In this document: one piece after another, positions 25,173 through 34,606 of the stretch
How the letters are laid out: every line of letters starts with the position of its first letter
How positions within the stretch are numbered: the stretch's first letter is position 1
Source of the DNA: CAYVIB01 sp964451365
Lineage (GTDB): Bacteria > Pseudomonadota > Gammaproteobacteria > Pseudomonadales > Cellvibrionaceae
DNA: 64,000 bases
Direction of reading: 5' to 3'
NCBI GenBank assembly: GCA_964451365.1
Contig: CAYVIB010000025.1
Location: 1-64,000 of the forward strand
The notes under the pieces: model-generated
Databases searched by the model: none
Seen by the model: only the letters and a program-made list of their open reading frames with translations
Told to the model about the DNA's origin: nothing
Translations under genes and position numbers: made by a program

Positions 25173-26489
25173 ATGACAGTGGCGGAACCGGAAAAGGAAT
25201 TCGCGCACGACATAGCGATTGCCAACTCCCTGAGCGATCTGGCGTTGCGTCCTTTACGCATCGCATTGCTGGGTTACCGCAGTCATCCCTTTGTCGGCGG
25301 CCAGGGCATTTACATTAGATACCTGAGCCGGGCGCTGCATCAGTTGGGACACCAGGTTACAGTTTTTTCCGGCCCGCCTTATCCTGAACTCGACCCGGGC
25401 GTGGAGCTGCGCAAGGTGCCGAGCCTTGACCTTTATGCCAAGGCGAATCACGTTACCGCGCTTAAACTCCGGCACCTGAAATCCTTCACCGATACCTGGG
25501 AGTGGTGGACAATGCTCAGCGGCGGCTTCGGTGAGCCGTACACGTTCGGCCGGCGGGTGAAAAAACTATTGCAACAGGAAAAATTCGATATCATCCACGA
25601 CAACCAAAGCCTGTGCCACGCGCTGGTCGAGTTACAAAGCCAGGGTCATAATGTGGTGGCCACTGTCCATCATCCAATTCATCGTGATCGCGATCTGGCG
25701 CTGGCGTCGGCACCCAACTGGAAGTACCGTGTATTGATTCGACGCTGGTACAGTTTCATCGGCATGCAACAGAAAGTGGTCGAACGATTGAAACATGTTG
25801 TTACCGTCTCCGAATCGTCCCGGCGCGATATAGAAAACTATTTTTCACGATCACCGGAAAAAACCCATATTATCGCCAATGGTGTCGATACGTCTGTTTT
25901 CCGTCCTTTGCATAACGTTGTAAAAAACCCTTTTCAAATCATTACCACCGCATCGGCCGATCAACCACTAAAGGGTTTGCGCTACCTGCTTGAAGCCCTC
26001 GCCGAACTGAAAATCCGTCATAGCAATATCTCCCTTGTTGTTATCGGCAAACTCAAACCCGGCGGCGACACGGAAAAACTGCTGCACAAGCTGAGCATCG
26101 CTGACAACGTGCGGTTTTATTCCGGCATCAGCACCGAGTCATTGGTGGAAAAATATAACCAGTCCCAAATAGCGGTTTGCCCGTCGCTGTATGAAGGCTT
26201 TGGCCTGCCGGCCGCCGAAGCGATGGCTTGCGGCCTGCCGGTGGTTTCCACAGATGGGGGAGCGCTTCCCGAAGTCATTGGCGATGCGGGCGTGGTTGTT
26301 CCAGCGGGCGCCAGCGAAGCACTGGTGACCGCTGTTGACAACCTGCTGCAATTTCCGGAAAAAGCGGAACTGCTTGCCCGACGCGCCCGCCAACGGGTTC
26401 TCGATCATTTCAGCTGGCAGCAGGTGGCGATTAAGCTCAGCCGATTTTATAAAAATATTCTTGAAAAAAATGTTGACCGTTCGTTTTGA
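25173..26489 (+). CDS. Glycosyltransferase family 4 protein
   Basis: The 438-residue protein has the GT-B layout. The N-terminal acceptor domain starts LRIALLGYRSHPFVGGQGIYIR, the linker is HVVTVSESSRRDIENYFS, and the nucleotide-sugar domain has the EX7E motif in YEGFGLPAAEAMACGLPVVS. No membrane segments, so it works at the cytoplasmic face. It overlaps the next methyltransferase gene by 20 bases, a sign of tight coupling. It opens the GT-methyltransferase-toroid-methyltransferase-acyltransferase cluster. Sugar and acceptor are unknown. Confidence 0.9.
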   Translation: MTVAEPEKEFAHDIAIANSLSDLALRPLRIALLGYRSHPFVGGQGIYIRYLSRALHQLGHQVTVFSGPPYPELDPGVELRKVPSLDLYAKANHVTALKLRHLKSFTDTWEWWTMLSGGFGEPYTFGRRVKKLLQQEKFDIIHDNQSLCHALVELQSQGHNVVATVHHPIHRDRDLALASAPNWKYRVLIRRWYSFIGMQQKVVERLKHVVTVSESSRRDIENYFSRSPEKTHIIANGVDTSVFRPLHNVVKNPFQIITTASADQPLKGLRYLLEALAELKIRHSNISLVVIGKLKPGGDTEKLLHKLSIADNVRFYSGISTESLVEKYNQSQIAVCPSLYEGFGLPAAEAMACGLPVVSTDGGALPEVIGDAGVVVPAGASEALVTAVDNLLQFPEKAELLARRARQRVLDHFSWQQVAIKLSRFYKNILEKNVDRSF

Positions 26490-27183
26490 TAGTATTCCGA
26501 TAAAACCGGGAGACAGCATTCTGGACCTAGGCTGCGGCGAAGGTCGCCATATTCTGGGCGCCTACCAACTATTGGAAAATAATCGGCTGGTTGGTGTAGA
26601 TCTTAGTTTTAAGGATATTTCGACCGCAAAGCAACGGTTTGCGGAATATTTCGAGAGCGAAAACAAACTGCAGCAGTGCATTTTTATTCAGGCCGATGGC
26701 ACGACTCTTCCTTTTCCGGAGCAGGTTTTTGATCATGTCATCTGCTCCGAGGTGCTGGAGCACATCCATGATTATCAAAAAATGCTGACGGAAATAAGCC
26801 GGATTCTGAAACCCGGCGGCACACTGACCGTGAGTGTACCTCGGGCCTGGCCGGAGAAAATCTGCTGGTGGTTGAGCCGCGAATACTACAACGTGGAAGG
26901 CGGTCATGTGCGTATATTTAATGCCAACGAATTGTGTCGCGCCATTCAGTCTATGCGGTATCATTATCGCTCCCGTCACTGGGCACACGCGCTTCACGTT
27001 CCCTACTGGTGGTTGAAATGCGTCTTCTGGAACAAGCCGGAGACTTTTTTTCCTCTCCACTGGTATCACAAATTATTACTGTGGGATCTTTTCAAGAAGC
27101 CTTGGATAACGCAGGCAGTGGAAAGGCTGCTTAACCCCATTATGGGCAAAAGTGTTGTTATGTATTTTGTTAAACAAAGTTGA
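26470..27183 (+). CDS. Class I SAM-dependent methyltransferase
   Basis: The 237-residue protein has the SAM motif LDLGCGEGRH (residues about 18-27), VGVDLS, motif II SEVLEHIHDYQKML and LKPGGTLTVSVPR. The ATG at 26470 is chosen because the longer frame upstream only re-reads the glycosyltransferase gene. The C-terminal half is basic and aromatic (HWAHALHVPYWWLKC, FFPLHWYHKLLLWDLFKKPW), suggesting a hydrophobic or membrane-near substrate. It overlaps the GT4 gene and is followed 8 bases later by the toroid gene. Confidence 0.88.
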   Translation: MLTVRFDSIPIKPGDSILDLGCGEGRHILGAYQLLENNRLVGVDLSFKDISTAKQRFAEYFESENKLQQCIFIQADGTTLPFPEQVFDHVICSEVLEHIHDYQKMLTEISRILKPGGTLTVSVPRAWPEKICWWLSREYYNVEGGHVRIFNANELCRAIQSMRYHYRSRHWAHALHVPYWWLKCVFWNKPETFFPLHWYHKLLLWDLFKKPWITQAVERLLNPIMGKSVVMYFVKQS

Positions 27184-27191
27184 ACTGACAA

Positions 27192-28244
27192 TTGAATATT
27201 TCCCTGACTTCGAAAAGCATTACTTCGCTCGCAATTTGCAATGCGGTTGAATATTTAAACGCATGTCAGCGGTCGGATGGTGCGATCCTGTGGTTTACCG
27301 AAAATAAACTGGATCCATGGGATCATACCGAAGCCGCGATGGCATTTACCATTGCCGGCGAACAAGAACGTTTTCAACACGCTTTTAACTGGCTTGCACA
27401 CAACCAGCGAAGCGATGGCAGCTGGCACGCCAATTATTTTCCAAGGCCGGATGGTACTTTATCACCGGACATGACAGGAAAAATTGAAACCAACTTTGTT
27501 GCCTATCCGGCGACAGGGTTGTGGCACTACTTTCTTGCCACGAGTGATAAAAACTACGCTGGGAAAAATTTCGCTGTTATCGAGCGGGCAATCGATTTTG
27601 TGCTTTCCCACCAGAATCCGGAAGGGGATATTCAGTGGGCTGTTTCCGACACGGAAACCCTGCCGCACGATTCGCTGGTTACCGCCTGCTCGTCCATCCT
27701 GCGCAGTCTGGAGTGTGCCATTTTACTTGCCGAGGTGCTGGATAAGGACAAACCGGCCTGGCTCGCCGCCTATGCCAAACTTTTCGATACCCTGAAAAAC
27801 AAGCCCTGGCGATTTGATCGCACATGGGAAAGCAAATCCCGCTTTTCCATGGACTGGTTTTATCCTATTTTGTCCGGCGCATTTACGCCGGCCGAAGCAA
27901 AGCTTCGCTTGAAGGAACGATGGGCGATATTTGTACATCCGGATATTGGATGTCGCTGTGTATCGGATCAACCGTGGGTGACCATAGCGGAATCGTGCGA
28001 ACTGGTGTTGGCGTTGGTATCGGCGGGAGAACAGCAGAAGGCGGAAAAATTATTCCTGCAGCTGCAGCGCTGGCAGGACGACGATGGCGGCTACTGGACC
28101 GGCTATAACTTTAAAAACAAGGTAATCTGGCCGAGGGAGAAAACCAGCTGGACCGCGGCGGCAATTCTATTGGCGGCGGATGCTCTTTATCACATGACTC
28201 CGGCGTCTCGTCTTTTTACCCAACAAAGTTCAATAAACCGGTAG
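27192..28244 (+). CDS. Squalene-cyclase/prenyltransferase-like alpha-toroid protein
   Basis: The 350-residue protein starts at TTG with no clear ribosome-binding site, so the start is uncertain; no ATG appears for about 50 codons. It shows repeated QxxDGxW-like units typical of terpene-cyclase and prenyltransferase toroids: NACQRSDGAILWF, AHNQRSDGSWHANYF, SHQNPEGDIQWAV and LQRWQDDDGGYW. The motif DPWDHTEAAMAF near residue 45 is conserved among proteins annotated as prenyltransferases. I see no DXDD acid motif of squalene-hopene cyclases, so cyclisation by protonation is doubtful. Function unknown; it may bind or transfer an isoprenoid in this cluster. Confidence 0.72.
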   Translation: MNISLTSKSITSLAICNAVEYLNACQRSDGAILWFTENKLDPWDHTEAAMAFTIAGEQERFQHAFNWLAHNQRSDGSWHANYFPRPDGTLSPDMTGKIETNFVAYPATGLWHYFLATSDKNYAGKNFAVIERAIDFVLSHQNPEGDIQWAVSDTETLPHDSLVTACSSILRSLECAILLAEVLDKDKPAWLAAYAKLFDTLKNKPWRFDRTWESKSRFSMDWFYPILSGAFTPAEAKLRLKERWAIFVHPDIGCRCVSDQPWVTIAESCELVLALVSAGEQQKAEKLFLQLQRWQDDDGGYWTGYNFKNKVIWPREKTSWTAAAILLAADALYHMTPASRLFTQQSSINR

Positions 28245-28316
28245 GACCGATTAAGCGACGCGCTACCATAACTCCGGCGCGAAAAATGGCGGCTGGCGCC
28301 CGAAGAAAAATCGGAT

Positions 28317-28940
28317 TTATTTTCTTTTAAGAATTCCGAGCGAATTTACCTGATCGCATACAATCCAGTCCCCGCTCGACGCCACTTCGGTAAACCCAAG
28401 GTAAGGCCCCTGCCCGCCTTCGGCCGGATTGGGAAAAATATCGTGGACTGCCAGCACACCACCTGAAACAATATGTCTCGACCATTCCACACAATCGTGC
28501 ATCGCCGATTCATGACTGTGCCCGCCATCGACAAATACCATCGCCAGTGGTGTGGTCCAGTGCCGAGCCAGTAATCGGGAGTCCGTGACTATTGGTATAA
28601 CACTGTTCTCCAATTCTGCCAGTCGCAATGTTCGTTGAAACAAAGGCAAACTGTTAACGCCACGGCGGTTATGGTCAAGCAGATCAACATCGTGATATTC
28701 CTCTCCCGGCTGATGCTCTTCAGAGCCACGATGGTGATCCACGGCAAACAAAATATTGCCAGCCTGCCTGCAGGCGGAGCCGATATAGACCGTCGATTTT
28801 CCACAGTAACTACCTATTTCGAGACAGGGGCCCAGGCTGGCAACACTTTTCGCAAGCCGGTAAAGTGCTTCACCCTCTTCATCGGCAAGAAAGCCTTTTA
28901 TTGAATTGGTAGAAATAAACTCTGATAATGATTCCGACAT
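28317..28940 (-). CDS. CmcI/TylF-like class I methyltransferase
   Basis: The 207-residue protein has LGPCLEIGSYCGKSTVYIG (SAM motif), VDHHRGSEEH, and VFVDGGHSHESAMHD with Asp/His residues that bind Mg in the CmcI/TylF O-methyltransferases of antibiotic and sugar tailoring. VHDIFPNPAEGGQGPY is also typical. The ATG at 28938-28940 follows GGGG; an earlier ATG at 28994 would overlap the divergent acyltransferase gene. Transcribed against its neighbours, it is still within the GT4-acyltransferase cluster and probably serves the same product. Confidence 0.82.
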   Translation of the reverse strand: MSESLSEFISTNSIKGFLADEEGEALYRLAKSVASLGPCLEIGSYCGKSTVYIGSACRQAGNILFAVDHHRGSEEHQPGEEYHDVDLLDHNRRGVNSLPLFQRTLRLAELENSVIPIVTDSRLLARHWTTPLAMVFVDGGHSHESAMHDCVEWSRHIVSGGVLAVHDIFPNPAEGGQGPYLGFTEVASSGDWIVCDQVNSLGILKRK

Positions 28941-28972
28941 AACACCCCAAATAGAATCCGTCGTTAATAATT

Positions 28973-29695
28973 GTGCGAAAAGAACACCGTCCACTGTTTA
29001 TTTTGCGTTTACAACGCTGGCTGAACCGGCACTACGTAAACCATTTTATTACCCCTCAATTCGATCGAATCGGCAGGGACTTGCGCGTATTAAATCCACG
29101 CAGCCTGAAAATATTCGGAGAGCGGATTCAGGCAGGAAAACACCTGCATTTAATCAGCAGCCGAACCAAGCCTATCGCGCTGACCACGTGGACCAGCAAA
29201 CAGGAGCAGGGATCAATTACCATTGGCGATCATTGCCTGATCTCCCCGGGTGTCACCCTTACTTCAGCGGCATCAATTGAAATCGGAAACAATTGCATGA
29301 TCGGCGCTGAAGCCTATATTTCCGACAGCGACTGGCACGGCGTTTATAACCGCACGCGTCCCTTTCGCTGTTCCTCACCGGTGCACCTGAGGAACAATGT
29401 GTGGCTCGGATACCGCTCTATTATATGTAAAGGTGTGACGATTGGGGAAAACAGTGTTATTGGCGCCGGCTCGGTTGTCACCGGTGATATTCCGGACAAT
29501 GTCGTTGCCGCGGGCAATCCGGCACGAGTGGTGAAAACAATTAACCCTGGCCGAAGAATGCTGACCAGGGAATTTTTGTTTTCCGGCGGTGTGGATTACT
29601 GGGAAAACCAGAGGGCGCTGGATATGTTTCTGTTTTCTAACAACTCGATTGGCGATTGGGTGAGAAGCTGTCTTTTTCCCACAACAAAAGATTAA
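28973..29695 (+). CDS. Left-handed beta-helix (hexapeptide) acyltransferase
   Basis: The 240-residue protein starts at GTG. It has hexapeptide repeats from about residue 75 (GSITIGDHCLISPGVTL, IEIGNNCMIGAEAYI, VHLRNNVWLGYRSII, VTIGENSVIGAGSVV) and ends AGNPARVVK, like WbbJ/NodL-type O-acetyltransferases. The likely catalytic His is in ISDSDWHGVYN. Acyl-CoA dependent O-acylation of a sugar is the expected reaction. Divergent from the CmcI-like gene with a 32-base gap, and its stop overlaps that of the convergent pqiC. Confidence 0.88.
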   Translation: MRKEHRPLFILRLQRWLNRHYVNHFITPQFDRIGRDLRVLNPRSLKIFGERIQAGKHLHLISSRTKPIALTTWTSKQEQGSITIGDHCLISPGVTLTSAASIEIGNNCMIGAEAYISDSDWHGVYNRTRPFRCSSPVHLRNNVWLGYRSIICKGVTIGENSVIGAGSVVTGDIPDNVVAAGNPARVVKTINPGRRMLTREFLFSGGVDYWENQRALDMFLFSNNSIGDWVRSCLFPTTKD

Positions 29696-30294
29696 TCTGC
29701 CAGTTCGTTTTTAATATCCCGGGCAATGTTGTCGGACAGTTTATTCACCAGGCGATTCAGCGTGGCCACGTAATCATCGTAACTGTTTGATTGTGCCTGT
29801 TCCCGCAGGCCTTCTGTGCCCGTCAGAATCACTTCCGTTCCCCGCTGGTTTAGCAGGGACCACTTCGCTTTCACTCTAACCTCACCGCCGCGAACACCGG
29901 CGAATTCCTGAAAGAGGATTTTAATTTGATAATTCGGCCGGAGGCGATTATCCCAGGGAAACGCCGAGACCGAGCTGGTATTGAATAGCGATCCGAGATT
30001 ACCGGCAATTACGCGGGAGAGATTCTCGCTTAAATCTCCCGCCCAGGCATGGTAGCCAGACACGGCAATCTGGTTGGTGCCGGTCAAACTGACGATGCCC
30101 ACATGATCCACATACTCGGGCAAGCTGATCGGTCCAACACCGAAGGAAGCATCGATAACAGAACCCATATTCGCGGATGAATAATCGCCGGGGAAAAGCG
30201 AATAGTACTTGGTCTTAGGGCCGCTGGAGGCACATCCATACAAGCTCAACAAAATGGCAAGCACCACGATTGTTTTCTTTCTGGCAAATAGCAT
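29692..30294 (-). CDS. pqiC: PqiC lipoprotein (intermembrane transport auxiliary)
   Basis: The 200-residue protein has a lipoprotein signal with lipobox LYGC near residue 21, then CASSGPKTKYYSLFP, the usual opening of the ABC-transport auxiliary/PqiC family. It probably sits on the outer membrane and docks with the PqiB needle. Last gene of pqiABC, 2 bases from pqiB. Its stop overlaps the acyltransferase stop on the other strand. Confidence 0.9.
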   Translation of the reverse strand: MLFARKKTIVVLAILLSLYGCASSGPKTKYYSLFPGDYSSANMGSVIDASFGVGPISLPEYVDHVGIVSLTGTNQIAVSGYHAWAGDLSENLSRVIAGNLGSLFNTSSVSAFPWDNRLRPNYQIKILFQEFAGVRGGEVRVKAKWSLLNQRGTEVILTGTEGLREQAQSNSYDDYVATLNRLVNKLSDNIARDIKNELAD

Positions 30295-30296
30295 GA

Positions 30297-31901
30297 TTAC
30301 TCGTCCTTCTCGGTCCCGTAAATTAAGGCGTTGGGATGCCGGTTGAGTTCGTCGATAAACAACTGCAGCGAATCCGCCGCGTCACCAACGGCGTTCAGCA
30401 TTTTGGTCATTTCGTATTTCAATTCAGAATCCGGCGCTACTGCCTGATCGAGGCTTTGCATGGTCATGTTCAATTGTTTCAACGCATCGTTTGCCGCGGC
30501 GAGCGTCTCCTCCATATTGGCAACTGCGTCATCGACTTTACCCGCCGTATTGCGCTTGTCAAACTCGGTAAGAATACGATTTAAACTGGCGAGGCTTTCA
30601 GACAGGTCCTTGCCGATGGTATCGAAGGGAATTTGACTCATTTTATCCAAAACGTCGGACGCCTGGCGCGCGATTTGATCGACAGAACCTTCCGCCGTGG
30701 GAATTTCCGGCACATTTTCCGAGCGCACAAACTCGCCCGGTTCGGTGTCCTCCATAAACACCAGGTCGATATATCGGGAGCCGGTAAGGAAATTGGCCGT
30801 TTTCATTCGGGCGCGAAGGCCCTGCGCCACCATTTCCTCCATCCGCTCATCCACCTGTTCGCGTGTGGGGTTTTCATCGGGATTCAACCGCTGCGGTTCC
30901 ATGGCAATATAAACGTGCAGCACTTTGTCCACGTTGTCCGAGCTGTCCAGCATCACGTCGACCACTTCACCCACATGAATACCCCGGAATTCCACCGGTG
31001 CCCCGACGTTCAGGCCCCGCACGGAATCCCCGAATTTAAGCACATAGTAGTATTTGATATTGAAACGACCTTCCAGTACGGATTCGCGGTCGGGATAAAG
31101 GAAAAATCGGGCACCGCTTTCCGCCACTTCGGCATCGCCGAGCCCGGCCATATTGTCGAACGCGATACCACCACTGATCAGCGACGCCAGGGATTCAACC
31201 TGTGCCTTCAATCCTTCGGCACCGATGGAAACACCCACGCCGCTGACATTCCAGAACCGGCTGCGGGTCTGTACCAGTTCGTCGTAAGGTGCCTGCACGA
31301 AAATATTGATATCGACACTGTTGCGGTTGTCCGACAATTTATAGGAAGTCACTTCGCCCACTTTGATCTTGCGATAGTAAATCGGGGAACCCACATCAAA
31401 CGATCCCAGCTCTTCCGCCTGTAAAACGAAAGGCGTTCCCGGTTCACCTGATTCGAAAAGCGGCGGCTCGTTCAGGCCTTCAAAGTGGGTTTGATAGGTT
31501 CCCGGCTCGCCGGGGTCCATCACGATATAAACACCATTGATCAAGGTGCCGAGGTTGGACACACCGGTAACGCTGATACGCGGTGTAACCACCCAAAAAC
31601 GGGTGTTTTCGCTAAGGTGATCGGATACTTCCCGGTCCAGTTCAACGATGACACGCACGGATTTGAGATCGCGACTTAGACGGACATCCTTCACCATTCC
31701 CACTTTTACATCGTTCAGGCGAACCTGTGTCTGGCCCGGAATAATATCGGCACCGCTGTCGAACTCGATTTCCACGGTCGCACCGGTTTCCAGCCGCGCC
31801 TGAATCGCCAGCCACAGCGCAATCACCAGCGCCACAACCGGCACGATCCAGACCGGTGAAATGAATTTAACTTTACGAACGGCTGATTTATTGAGTTTCA
31901 T
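30297..31901 (-). CDS. pqiB: PqiB, MCE-domain lipid transport protein
   Basis: Forms a periplasmic tube that carries lipids between inner and outer membranes. From the ATG at 31899-31901 the protein is 534 residues: one N-terminal membrane helix (ISPVWIVPVVALVIALWLAI), then three MCE domains (about residues 40-140, 155-260 and 275-390; for example DSGADIIPGQTQVRLNDVKVG and GLNVGAPVEFRGIHVGEV), and a coiled-coil tail. The E. coli protein is of similar length with the same plan. It overlaps the pqiA 3' end by 14 bases, supporting this start over the longer frame. Confidence 0.93.
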   Translation of the reverse strand: MKLNKSAVRKVKFISPVWIVPVVALVIALWLAIQARLETGATVEIEFDSGADIIPGQTQVRLNDVKVGMVKDVRLSRDLKSVRVIVELDREVSDHLSENTRFWVVTPRISVTGVSNLGTLINGVYIVMDPGEPGTYQTHFEGLNEPPLFESGEPGTPFVLQAEELGSFDVGSPIYYRKIKVGEVTSYKLSDNRNSVDINIFVQAPYDELVQTRSRFWNVSGVGVSIGAEGLKAQVESLASLISGGIAFDNMAGLGDAEVAESGARFFLYPDRESVLEGRFNIKYYYVLKFGDSVRGLNVGAPVEFRGIHVGEVVDVMLDSSDNVDKVLHVYIAMEPQRLNPDENPTREQVDERMEEMVAQGLRARMKTANFLTGSRYIDLVFMEDTEPGEFVRSENVPEIPTAEGSVDQIARQASDVLDKMSQIPFDTIGKDLSESLASLNRILTEFDKRNTAGKVDDAVANMEETLAAANDALKQLNMTMQSLDQAVAPDSELKYEMTKMLNAVGDAADSLQLFIDELNRHPNALIYGTEKDE

Positions 31902-33198
31902 TTTCTTCCACTGCGTCCCACAACAAGCGGGGATCGAATGTCTCCGCCGCAATCATGGTAAGGATAACGACGGCCGCGAAGGCAATGATAGCGCCTTCGG
32001 CTTCGACGGTATAGATAAAGCCAAACTGCACCAGGGCCACCAGCAATGTCACGACAAAGACATCCACCATGGACCAGCGACCGATAATTTCTGTAAGCCG
32101 GTATAGCCACGCGCGGTGCTTGACCCCGGTTTTGATTTTGAAATACACCGCCGCCAGCAGGTAGTAAAAGATAACAAGCTTGGCGATGGGCACTACGATA
32201 CTGGCGACGAATACCACCAGGGCAATCCAGTAGAGGCCGGCAATCATCAGCTCCAGCACGCCGGAAAGAATGGTATCGGTTTCGGTAATGCCCAACGAGG
32301 TATAGGTCATAATCGGCAGGACATTGGCCGGAATATATAGAACGGTCGCGGCCACAACCAGCGCGGTGGTTTTTTGCATGCTGTGAGGAACCCGCTTATG
32401 CAATTTCGCGTAGCACCTCGGACATTGTTTGTTTGCATCCACCAGCGACTCGCCCACCATGGCCTCGCAAATTCTGCAGTCATAGACAATTTCTTTTTCA
32501 TCCCGGGAGAAATAGTTGTTCGGATTCATCCAGCTCCACAACTTGCGTCGGTCCATTTTAAAGTAAGCCAGAATCAGCACGGCCACCAGAATAAAAAAGA
32601 TGTACGCCCCCGGCTCCAGGATTAGCACGGCCATATCCGCCAGTTTGACCGACGTTACTACCACACTGAGCATAAAGACTTCCAGCATACTCCACGACTG
32701 CACTTTTATCAGCCAGTGCATAATCGAAGTCTGGCCGCGAAGGCGCTTGTTGAAGTAGTACGGAATCAGCACATACAAAAACGCGAAAATCTCAAACAGC
32801 GGAAAAAGAAAAATAGTGGTGAAAACCGACGCGGCCAGCAGCCAATGACCCCGCTCTATCAGCGCCCACACACCATCGAGAATGGTTGCCGTCTGGCTGT
32901 GCGGCCCCACCTCGAGCGTCAGGAATGGCAGAACATTACAAGCGATAAAAAGTATCAGCGCGGTTACCGCCAGCGCGGAAGCCGTTTCCAGCCAGCGACC
33001 CAGGCCGACATGCAGGACGTTACCGCAGTTAAAACAGACCAGCTGGTATTCGGGCGAAACCTCCACCGGTTGTTGCAATTCACCGCATTCGTGGCAAATC
33101 AACCAGTCTTTTTTTTCCGCGTGAACAGGGGGAGTTGTATTAATGGATTCTGTCAAACAGGTTCCCGCTTGGTTTGCTTGGGTTTTTATCTTGTCCAA
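31888..33198 (-). CDS. pqiA: PqiA, inner-membrane partner of PqiB
   Basis: The 436-residue polytopic protein carries two copies of the PqiA domain. Each is led by a Cys4 ribbon, ICHECGEL with VCFNCGN, and DCRICEAM with CPRCYAK, followed by four-helix membrane blocks (for example LAVTALILFIACNVLPFLTL and TTALVVAATVLYIPANVLPI). It likely binds a metal or redox centre and feeds lipids to PqiB. The frame opens with TTG at 33196-33198 and no strong ribosome-binding site; no ATG is available, so the start may lie a few codons off. Confidence 0.92.
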   Translation of the reverse strand: MDKIKTQANQAGTCLTESINTTPPVHAEKKDWLICHECGELQQPVEVSPEYQLVCFNCGNVLHVGLGRWLETASALAVTALILFIACNVLPFLTLEVGPHSQTATILDGVWALIERGHWLLAASVFTTIFLFPLFEIFAFLYVLIPYYFNKRLRGQTSIMHWLIKVQSWSMLEVFMLSVVVTSVKLADMAVLILEPGAYIFFILVAVLILAYFKMDRRKLWSWMNPNNYFSRDEKEIVYDCRICEAMVGESLVDANKQCPRCYAKLHKRVPHSMQKTTALVVAATVLYIPANVLPIMTYTSLGITETDTILSGVLELMIAGLYWIALVVFVASIVVPIAKLVIFYYLLAAVYFKIKTGVKHRAWLYRLTEIIGRWSMVDVFVVTLLVALVQFGFIYTVEAEGAIIAFAAVVILTMIAAETFDPRLLWDAVEENETQ

Positions 33199-33252
33199 GA
33201 ATGTATGTTTTGCTTGATTGCGGCATCCTACAAATATTCAGCGCCGTATATT

Positions 33253-33301
33253 GTAGCGCAGTCCTTGCGGCTGCCCGGGTAACCGCAAGGGTCACCCCTA
33301 C
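33253..33301. repeat. Palindromic intergenic repeat (copy 2 of 3, diverged)
   Basis: GTAGCGCAGTCCTTGCGGC at the left and GCAAGGGTCACCCCTAC at the right keep most of the arms of the 5998-6049 element, with several substitutions and the same GGGTAACC loop edge. It lies between the pqi operon and ubiI. Confidence 0.75.
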
Positions 33302-33346
33302 GAACACCGCAGGGTTACTCCGTTTCAAACAGCTCGCTGTTGGCAA

Positions 33347-34606
33347 TCAACCACTGGCCATTTTTGCGAGACGTTTTTTAATCCAGCCTTGTCCGTTAAA
33401 AAACCGCATGCCGGTGTTGCGCAGCCATCTCACTGCCGGATCGTCCGCACCGAATAGTCGCTTGAAGCCTTCCATTGCACCCATTGCCAACAGGTTGTGG
33501 GTTTTGCGGCGGCGTTCATAGCGCTGCAACAGGGAAAAATCGTCCAGGGGAATTTCCCTGATACGCGCGCGGAGAATTTCTTCCGCCAATACCTGCACGT
33601 CGTACAAACCGAGGTTAACACCCTGGCCCGCCAGCGGATGAATGGTATGCGCGGCGTCGCCCACCAGAGCAACGCCGGGACGTATATAATCTTTCGCATG
33701 ACGCTGGACCAGCTTTATCGCATAGCGCGTATCCGCGTCGAGCACCCGGCCCAACCGGTATTCAAAGTCGCGCCCCAGCTGCTCGCAAAACGCTGCCGTT
33801 TCCAGTTTCACCAACTGTTCGGCCAACCCGGTATCGGCGGACCAGACAATTGAACAATGGCTGTCATCACCCTTGTTTTGCAGTGGCAGAAAAGCGATCG
33901 GACCATTTAACGTGAATCGCTGCCAGGCGGTAAAGCCATGGCCTTTCTCGGTTTTTACCGTCGTAATAACTGCTTCCTGGCCGTAATCCCACTCCCGAAC
34001 CGGCATATCCAACAGTGTTCGCAATGTGGAGTTGGAGCCATCAGCCGCGATAAGCAAGCTGGTGGTTAACTCTTTCCCGCCGGCCAGTACAATTGTTGTC
34101 GGGCTGTTCTCACCGGCTTTTAATTTCACCGATTCGACCGCAAGGTTGTGGTAAAATTCGACTGAATCGAGTTGTTCAATTTTTTCCCACAGCGCTTTTA
34201 GCAATACGCTGTTTTCAACGATATGGCCGAGGCTGTCCTCGTGCAAGTCATCGCAATCAAAATGCATTTCGCCGGTACCTTCCGCATCCCAGACGTGCAT
34301 ATGATAGTAGGGGCAGGCGCGCTGGTTGAGCACCTGCCGCCAGATACCGATGTTATCGAGAATTTTTTTTGATTCGCCGGACAAGGCCACCACACGCGGA
34401 TCGAATGAATCACCGGAGAATGCCCGCAGTTTTTTATTTGCCTCCAACAGGGCAATTCGGCGCTTGCCGATCCGCTCGTCCACCCCTAGCGCGCAGGCAA
34501 GGGTCGAACCGACTATGCCACCCCCGACAATAACAATATCGAACGCATTGGCGGAGCTAATACCGAACGCATTGGAGGAACTACTCGTGACGGCAGAACC
34601 ATTCAT
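33347..34606 (-). CDS. ubiI: FAD-dependent ubiquinone biosynthesis hydroxylase, UbiI/VisC type
   Basis: Flavoprotein monooxygenase that hydroxylates the ubiquinone ring precursor. The 419-residue protein has the FAD-binding GGGIVGSTLACALG near residue 27 (after an unusual Ser/Asn-rich N-terminus), the middle motif GDSFDPRVVALS, and GDAAHTIHPLAGQGVNLGLYDV. The start ATG overlaps the ubiH stop in ATGA. Position after ubiH matches ubiI/visC of other gammaproteobacteria, but UbiF-like activity is not excluded from sequence alone. Confidence 0.87.
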   Translation of the reverse strand: MNGSAVTSSSSNAFGISSANAFDIVIVGGGIVGSTLACALGVDERIGKRRIALLEANKKLRAFSGDSFDPRVVALSGESKKILDNIGIWRQVLNQRACPYYHMHVWDAEGTGEMHFDCDDLHEDSLGHIVENSVLLKALWEKIEQLDSVEFYHNLAVESVKLKAGENSPTTIVLAGGKELTTSLLIAADGSNSTLRTLLDMPVREWDYGQEAVITTVKTEKGHGFTAWQRFTLNGPIAFLPLQNKGDDSHCSIVWSADTGLAEQLVKLETAAFCEQLGRDFEYRLGRVLDADTRYAIKLVQRHAKDYIRPGVALVGDAAHTIHPLAGQGVNLGLYDVQVLAEEILRARIREIPLDDFSLLQRYERRRKTHNLLAMGAMEGFKRLFGADDPAVRWLRNTGMRFFNGQGWIKKRLAKMASG

